A program made the position numbers and the translations under genes. A stretch of 64,000 bases of DNA from Manis javanica. Its lineage: Eukaryota > Chordata > Mammalia > Pholidota > Manidae. Positions 58,769-64,000 of this stretch are shown piece after piece. The notes below the pieces were generated by a model. It did no database searches and had not been told where the DNA came from. It worked only from the letters and a program-made list of their open reading frames with translations. Location of the stretch: NCBI RefSeq assembly GCF_040802235.1, contig NC_133167.1, positions 1,503,001 through 1,567,000 on the forward strand. Reading direction: 5' to 3'. Every line of letters begins with the position of its first letter. Position 1 is the first letter of the stretch.

Positions 58769-59701
58769 CCCCACCCCTCCAGGGTTCTCGCCTCTCTGTC
58801 TGTGTGCCCTCAATCCTCTGCAATGGTCCCTGTGCAAGGAGGCTGGGACATTGTAACCAAATTCCATAATCTACAACAACATACAAATAATAACAGTTAC
58901 AACAAATTATAATAACCCTCAAGCCTGAGGAGATCCATTGCCACCAAGCGGTCATCCTGGCTGTAGTCGAACCAGTTCTACTCAGATGAGTTAACCAAAG
59001 GGACCACGGGTGGGCCTGACAACACCCACCTTCTCCAGCCTCTCCAGCGGAAGGTCCTGTGGACGCACAGGCCGGTCCTGTGGCTTTGTCTCTGCCTCTT
59101 CTTTGTCCTCAGTGGCCGGAACCGCTGCTCCGGTCTCAGTTGCCACAGCTCCAGTCCACTTTCTTTCCGCCTGCTCCTGCCATTTCACACCAACCCACTC
59201 CTGGGTCCTTGCGACCTTCACGGGGCCCTTTAAATTCTCCCTCCGAGAAGCAGACGGTACTTCCTTTTGTGCCTGAGGACAGAAGCAGAGCGTGGGGCGG
59301 TCCACGGCCTGGGGAGGAGGCCACACCTCTCCTGGGGGACCCGCGGTCCCCGAGTCCTTCTGGCTTTCCACCTGCTTTCCACCAGGTGGGGTGTCCCCCG
59401 AGGAGGGGCCAATGCCTCCAGCACCGGCAGGGCCTCCACCCCCACCTGTTGGTCAGACCTGCGCTCCTCCATCCCCCGGGGCTGACGGCTGCCCTTCATC
59501 CTCCACCTGCCCCGCGGCACTTGGCGGCCTGCGCTCTCTTGGGGCGGACCCCAGTCCTCCACCCCTTCCCAGCACACCATGTCCACAGGGGGACACTCCA
59601 GTGTCTCCCGTCCACACGGGCAGCCCGCTGACACACTCCTCCCACGAGGGCAGCCTGTTCTCTTTCCTTGGTCACCAGTGAACCCTGGCGACACTGCCAA
59701 T
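58769..59701 (-). repeat. Internal region of the element, short
   Basis: About 930 bp between the LTRs. The left edge carries the polypurine tract. The right edge begins next to the 5' LTR with sequence in a primer-binding position (complement of 59684-59700, starting TTGGCAGTGTCGCC), which I could not assign to a tRNA. GC-rich interior. Minus-strand frames of 126 and 160 codons have no domain I recognise. An AT-rich 58860-58930 segment sits near the left end. Either an internally deleted provirus or a non-autonomous element. Confidence 0.65.
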
Positions 59702-60086
59702 TGTCTTGCCAATGGGTTTCAGCCCCAGGCAAGTTCACTATGGATGCAGTGTGACCAAAGGAGTGACAGTAGAACGTTCTTGGGGTGAAAGGGTTATATC
59801 CAACTTTATTTCCACAGTGGCAGGTTGATCACTAGAATCCCATCCATTCAGAGCAAGTCTGAATGCAGCAGGCCGGTCTCTGCCTCTGGGCCCTCGGCGC
59901 TGCCACCACTCCAGCCTCTGCTCTGCTCTCCTGCAGCCTTACAACCATGCCACCCTGAAGCCCAGACCACTGGGCAGTGCTCTTTATATAGAGTCAATAG
60001 CAACGTATTGCCCACAGGTATGCAGTGAGCTAGCCAACCAGGGCCAGGTGAGAATCCTGGCCACAGGAACTTTTGTTTTATCCACA
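59702..60086 (-). repeat. 5' LTR of the element
   Basis: Minus-strand TATA box CTATATAAAG at 59982-59991. AATAAA at 59805-59810 (minus). Palindrome AGAACGTTCT at 59771-59780. Its outer end is TGTGGATAAAAC on the minus strand. This would be the promoter copy for leftward transcription. Confidence 0.8.
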
Positions 60087-60184
60087 AGTACCCAAGCCCG
60101 CACAGGCTGCCCCATCCTCTCCCTGCCTCCAGCACAGGGACATGGCCTGGGGGCACCTGCGTCCTGGGGACACAGTGACCTCAT

Positions 60185-60238
60185 AGGAAGGCGGGAGAGG
60201 TGGGGCTACAGCGCTGGCCCCACTGTGCCCCCTGGAAG
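60185..60238 (+). repeat. Inverted repeat, left arm (54 bp)
   Basis: About 48 of 54 bases match the reverse complement of 60743-60796. Includes TGCCCCCTGGAAG, the reverse complement of a CTCF-like core. Confidence 0.8.
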
Positions 60239-60742
60239 CCTCCCTCATCCGTGCCCACCTGCCAGCCGCTTTGGAAACCATCTGCAAGGGGAAAGCGGTG
60301 AGAAGATCGGAAGGGAAACCACCCCCAGGTGGCTTCTTTTACTCTGATGGAAAACACCACAAATGGGGTTTGAAATGAGTTGACAGGCCTGCTTTCTGGG
60401 ATAATGGCCTCCCGTGGCCTGAGCTGGGAGATGTGCTGTTTCTGTTTTAACTGCCGTGTGCCTCCGGCTCAAAAATGCAAACCTGTGGAGGGCTCTGTCT
60501 CCCCACTGCACCCAGGGACGCTCTGCAAAGGCTCCCAGCTGCTTACACGCCGCATAGCCCCCTGTGGCACTGGAGCTGTGGCACTGCATGCACACGCCCA
60601 CCCTGCAGCTCCCACAGACACACCTTCCAATTAGTCAGACCTCAGGGGCGCACCCCATGGGCCTACCCCTGCTTGGAGCCACGTCCCTGAGACCTGGCTA
60701 GTTTCCAGCCCACTGGACGCCATCAGGGCCAGCTGAGGGCAG
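60239..60742. other. Spacer between inverted repeat arms, unique
   Basis: About 500 bp of ordinary mixed sequence. No gene or named repeat was seen. Frames are under 120 codons. Confidence 0.4.
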
Positions 60743-60796
60743 CTTCCAGGGGGCACAGCCCAGCCAGCACTGTAGCCCCACCTCTTCCGCCTTCCT
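60743..60796 (-). repeat. Inverted repeat, right arm (54 bp)
   Basis: Reverse complement of the left arm with about six differences. Carries CTTCCAGGGGGCACAG on the plus strand. The similarity may extend weakly beyond on the right-arm inner side (plus strand 60700-60742 versus 60239-60290), where it decays. Confidence 0.8.
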
Positions 60797-61535
60797 GTGG
60801 AAACTGCTGGCCTGTGCATGTCACAAAGATGGGCCCTTTGCAGCCCCTGCCCAGCGATGCCCCTCTCGTGGTCATGGGGCTGGAGCAGGCCATGACTGCG
60901 CTTTCCCTCACACCCTCTCCCCCAGGAGGAAAGGGGCTGCCTTCTAAGGCATGCCCACCCCATTCGGCTGGGACCACTGCCGAGCAGATGCTTAGGGCCC
61001 TGCGGGGCCCTGCCTTGTGTGGCCATCCAGTGGTGCCTGAGCACGTCCACAGCAGGCTGGGAGGGAGGGCAGCGGGCATGCAGCCGTCCACGCCTCTGGT
61101 CTCCACATGCCACGCCTGGCCAGTGTTCCCCTCTGTTGCGCACACAGGGGCCTGGAGCCCACAGGGGCCAGAGCTGGGCAAGAATCCTACTGGGCATGTT
61201 TCAGAGCCAAGGCCTGCCCCTGACACCCTGTGCTGCCCCACTTGGTGAGCCCTGGAGTACATCGCCCTCAGGGGGTGAGGGTGGAAGAGGCCAATTAACA
61301 GAGCAGCCGAGGAGGGGCAGGTTCACAGGCCCTGGCCCCCGACCTACCACGCCTGCCCAAGGCCCTCACGAGAGCCATGTGGGGTGGGCAGGGCAGTGTT
61401 GACCACGTCCATTTCATAAATGGGCCATGGAGGGGAAGGGGTCCTTCCAGTCGAGGCAGGCGGTTCTGGGAGCAGCTCTGCCTGCCAACGCCCCCCAGGG
61501 CTGCCGATCCGGGGCAGGCTCTATGCCACACACTC
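60797..61535. other. Unique GC-rich sequence
   Basis: No gene or clear repeat. 61400-61445 has weak MIR-like words. Frames of 127-188 codons overlap on both strands. Confidence 0.4.
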
Positions 61536-61539
61536 CATA

Positions 61540-61680
61540 GGCATCATCTTCTGAGAGCTTCAGCAGTTGTCGAGCAGAGAGTCAGGAATTCTTATGCCCA
61601 TGACCAGATAAAGAAACTAAGGCTTAGAGAGTTTCGGTACCAGGCAGCAGAGGATATAGGATGCGAGCCCAGGTTTGCAG
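61540..61680 (+). repeat. MIR SINE fragment
   Basis: A diverged sense MIR: 'ATAAAGAAACTAAGGCTTAG', 'AGAGTTTCGGTACCAGGC', then AGCAGAGGATATAGGATGCGAGCCCAGG, corresponding to the core and downstream block. Confidence 0.6.
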
Positions 61681-62850
61681 GGCAGGGGGTGTGGGCCTCA
61701 GCCCGTGGCACAGAGCCTCCGGCAGTCCAGACTAAGGGAGCAGGATGTGGTGAGACGCTGGTGTGTGCAGCTGGGTTAGAGGCCCACAGAGACACCGCAG
61801 ACCCCACACTGTCCTGCCAAGGAGGCAGGGAGCCCTTGAGCCGGACGCCAGCAATTCCTACACAACCAAAAACGTCCGAGTGGCCAACAGATCCCCGCCC
61901 GCCGCAGGCTCAGAGGGCAGCTCCACGGAAACCATGGAGGCTGCACAGTGGGTGCATGTCCACGGCTGGTGATCACCCCAGGGCTCAAGATGACTGTGCA
62001 GGCACAGAGCCAGCAGGGAGGCATTCTTGTAAGGGCCACGGAGGCAGCGGAGCCCTAAGCCTGCTTGGAGGGACTCTGGGGCCAGCACTGTCCTCAGGGT
62101 GTCCTCGGCGTCAGCTGGACCCTGCCTGGACGTGACGTGGCTCTGCGCCCACTGCAGTGCCTGGCCAGGCAGCAGGCCGCGTGCCTCCTCCTGCAGGGGA
62201 GAGGTGTGCCTTCCAGCGCTGAGCTGCCTGGCACGCGAGAGGCTCTGGGAAAGCCTGTTTCTGTCAGAAGCATTCCAGGTCTTCATGGAAATCCAGAAGC
62301 CCTGCTGGCATGTCTGTCCCGACCGTCTTCCCACCAAGCCACGGCCCCTCTCGGGGGAGGACGGGGGGTGGCCACATGCAGCTTTTCCCACCTGCCCCGC
62401 CCCGATTCTGAACTTGTGCTTCCATCTGTGCTCATGGGTGTGAAGTGAGGCATGAGACTCGCCCCCTCCTGCATGCAGACCCCTTTCTATGGGACCTGGG
62501 GGGCCTCCCTCAGGAGACAGCGCCAGCGCCCACCCCGGGCACGGCCACACAATGTGCTTGGGTCAGTGGGACCCTGGAGAAACGTGACGCACCACGAGAA
62601 GAAGCGTCTGCACGTGCGCTGGCCTCTCCCGTGGGCGGGAGTCCCAACTCCATGAGGAGGGACCGGCCACCTCGTGGGGAGGGCAGCCCCTGGAGCCGCG
62701 GGGGGCGTGCTGAGGCAGCATGTGCTGGGGGCGGCCAGGCTTCGGTGGGGGGTCCCTTCCCCCAGCAGAGAGGGCACTGCTCGGTCACCTCCTACCCCCC
62801 AGGCCCAGTGTGGGGGGCCCCGCTCATCTCAGCTCCAGACTCTAGGAGGG
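61681..62850. other. Unique GC-rich sequence, no gene recognised
   Basis: The plus-strand frame 61377-62135 (252 codons) and minus frame 62550-61858 (230 codons) overlap. Neither has a recognisable domain. Confidence 0.5.
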
Positions 62851-62990
62851 AACTATGTAATTAATGTATATAAATTCAATTTATATGTATTATATAATTT
62901 ATTGATATATCAGTTAAATTATATTATACATTAAATATGCATAAACTGAATTAATATATATAAATTAAATGTAAGCCATATTCATCTAAC
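62851..62990. repeat. AT-rich tract with a 90-bp-spaced direct repeat
   Basis: Almost pure A/T for 140 bp, bounded by sharp GC-rich flanks. About 22 bp starting AATTAATGTATATAAAT at 62859 recur, with three changes, at 62949. Several TATATA stretches occur. Confidence 0.8.
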
Positions 62991-63234
62991 TTCCAAGGGC
63001 TGCCTCTTAGCCCCCGTTTGGGCCTCTGAGGGGTTTTCTCCTGTGTCGTGGATACAACACGCCCTCATTTCTCTGAAGCCAGGACTTGGGGTCTCCGCAG
63101 GAGCTCCCTGGAGCTTCCGCAATACGCCAGCACACTCTGGGCCTTGAAAGAGCAGCCACACCGGGACCGCCTGGCAGGAGGAAGGGACAGGACAGGGATC
63201 CGGCTTTGTCCTGGGCCAGGTGTATCGCCTTGGC
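62991..63234. other. Unique sequence
   Basis: No feature seen. Confidence 0.35.
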
Positions 63235-63345
63235 CTGTGCCTTATTCCATCCCGACACCAGCCTTGTGGGACAGGCGGTGAGGACCTCCCCACACACAGG
63301 AGGGGACTGAGCCAGAGACCAGAGGGGCCAAGGGCCGAGCTCCAG
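63235..63345 (+). repeat. MIR SINE fragment
   Basis: Sense MIR words in order: 'CACCAGCCTTGTGGGACAGG', 'ACACACAGGAGGGGACTGAG', 'CCAGAGACCAGAGGGGCC'. Diverged. It ends just before the minisatellite. Confidence 0.5.
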
Positions 63346-63364
63346 GCAGACCCACTGAGGCAGA

Positions 63365-63657
63365 CAGTCCCCGTGACAAGGAGGCGGACAGTCCCCCCAT
63401 GACAAGGAGATGGACAGTCACCCAGGACAAGGAGGTGGACAGTCAACTGTGACAAGGTGGAGGGCAGTCCCCTGTGACAAGGAAGTGGACAGTCACCCAG
63501 GACAAGGAGACAGACAGACACCCGTGACAAGGAGGCGGACAGTCACCTGTGACAACGTGGTGGACAGTCCTCTGTGACAAGGAGGTGGACAGTCCCCTGT
63601 GACAAGGAAGCGGACAGTCCCCCCGTGATAAGGAGGTAGACAGTCCCCTGTGACAAG
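63365..63657. repeat. Minisatellite, 25-bp unit, about 11.7 copies
   Basis: Tandem CAGTCCCCTGTGACAAGG-type units, with the last 7 bases of the unit varying around AGGTGGA. Units are 24-26 bp, 11 full plus one partial. Variants fall into subtypes (a CCCAGGACAAGG subtype occurs at units 3 and 6), suggesting past unit exchange. Minus-strand frames through it are repeat artefacts. Confidence 0.93.
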
Positions 63658-64000
63658 CACTGGGTAGCGGGAGGGAATCGCTCGTTACCGGGAACACGGG
63701 ACTCTGCAGGGTGGTATCCTCACACCATTTCCCAACCCCTTCACGCCACAGTGACAGTTCTGACCTGAGCATCACGGAAACACTTCACACTTTATGTGAA
63801 ACTGTGGCAGGTCTGCATGTGGAGGGGGGTGCCTGGCCTTCCACGACTGTGTTGTGCAGAGCCCCGCCAGCCGCTCGCCCCAAACCCCAAGGACTGCGTT
63901 TCCCAGGCTCCTTGCACTTAGGGCGGGGACACGTGACTGGTTCCATCCAAAGGCATGTGCCCCCTGCCTTATATCAGTTCATCTTCCAGGTACCCTCTGG
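63658..64000. other. Unique sequence to the end of the window
   Basis: No gene, RNA or named repeat seen. The sequence is cut by the window edge. Confidence 0.4.

Larger units (their letters stand above)
58339..60086 (-). mobile_element. Endogenous retrovirus-like element with two LTRs, minus strand, about 1.75 kb
   Basis: Two long similar segments (58339-58768 and 59702-60086) flank a 933-bp interior. Both begin with TG and end with CA on the element's own strand. Each carries a TATA-type box and an AATAAA signal. A polypurine tract (minus strand GGAGGGGTGGGG, 58769-58780) adjoins the left LTR, which identifies it as the 3' LTR, so the element reads leftward. The interior is far too short for gag-pol-env and no reverse transcriptase or protease was recognised. 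The LTRs differ at roughly one position in six plus indels, so the copy is old. I could not find a target-site duplication. From memory the LTRs resemble LTR10/HERV-I-like ERV1 elements, but I cannot confirm this. Frames in the interior are broken and unrecognised; the element is non-functional as a retrovirus. Confidence 0.8.

Noticed and set aside
63365..63657. Minisatellite considered as a CRISPR array
   Set aside because: Units are contiguous with no unique spacers, and the DNA is mammalian.
1..64000. tRNA, rRNA, snRNA, 7SK, Y RNA and snoRNA genes
   Set aside because: I looked for the box A/B and hallmark sequences of common RNA genes by eye and saw none. Divergent copies could be missed.

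Overview
The window is nuclear DNA from a placental mammal. The evidence is the repeat content: decayed L1 LINE copies in both orientations, MIR and L2 fragments, several old MaLR/MER-type LTRs, one proviral-type LTR pair, minisatellites and (CA)n tracts. GC-rich, CpG-containing stretches alternate sharply with AT-rich ones. I recognise no protein-coding gene, tRNA, rRNA, snRNA or CRISPR array. The open frames present, up to 344 codons, lie in GC-rich or tandem-repeat DNA, are proline/glycine/arginine-rich, overlap frames on the other strand, and match no family I know. I cannot name the species. I saw no intact Alu, B1/B2, carnivore SINEC, ruminant or other young SINE, which is itself unusual. 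The LTR pair near the right end loosely resembles primate ERV1 LTRs (LTR10/HERV-I-like from memory), a weak hint of a primate.

Layout. 1-5.9 kb is mostly unique sequence with L2 and L1 3'-end scraps and a minus-strand open stretch carrying an AATAAA signal. 5.9-9.5 kb is a long sense L1 of the old L1ME/HAL1 type, split by a later LTR/MER-type insertion and lacking its reverse-transcriptase core. 9.5-27 kb is GC-rich unique DNA with a CpG-rich patch near 12.3 kb, MIR/L2 pieces near 16.5 kb, a G-run-rich tract at 22.7-23.0 kb and a GGACA-based minisatellite at 25.2-25.4 kb. 27-34 kb holds two sense L1 3' ends, a 1.1-kb antisense L1 ORF2 piece and a MaLR-type LTR. 34-37.3 kb is GC-rich and ends in a compact CpG island at about 37.0-37.3 kb, next to an L1 fragment.

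39-50 kb is again GC-rich and mostly unique, with an L1-type fragment at 42.4 kb, an L2 at 44.4 kb, an LTR at 46.8 kb and AT-rich single-copy islands at 47.8 and 49.4 kb. 50.6-51.5 kb is another L1 ORF1/ORF2-junction fragment. 54-57.5 kb contains several MIRs and an antisense LTR. 58.3-60.1 kb is a short minus-strand endogenous retrovirus-like element with two LTRs, each with TATA and AATAAA signals, plus a polypurine tract. Just beyond it is a roughly 54-bp inverted repeat with arms about 500 bp apart. The window ends with an AT-rich tract and a 25-bp minisatellite.

Nothing here works together as a gene set. The most useful regulatory candidates are the CpG island at 37 kb, the LTRs at 58-60 kb, the inverted repeat at 60.2-60.8 kb and the AT-rich unique islands. 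I found no convincing undescribed biological system. The items listed as findings are the places where the sequence has structure beyond the background.
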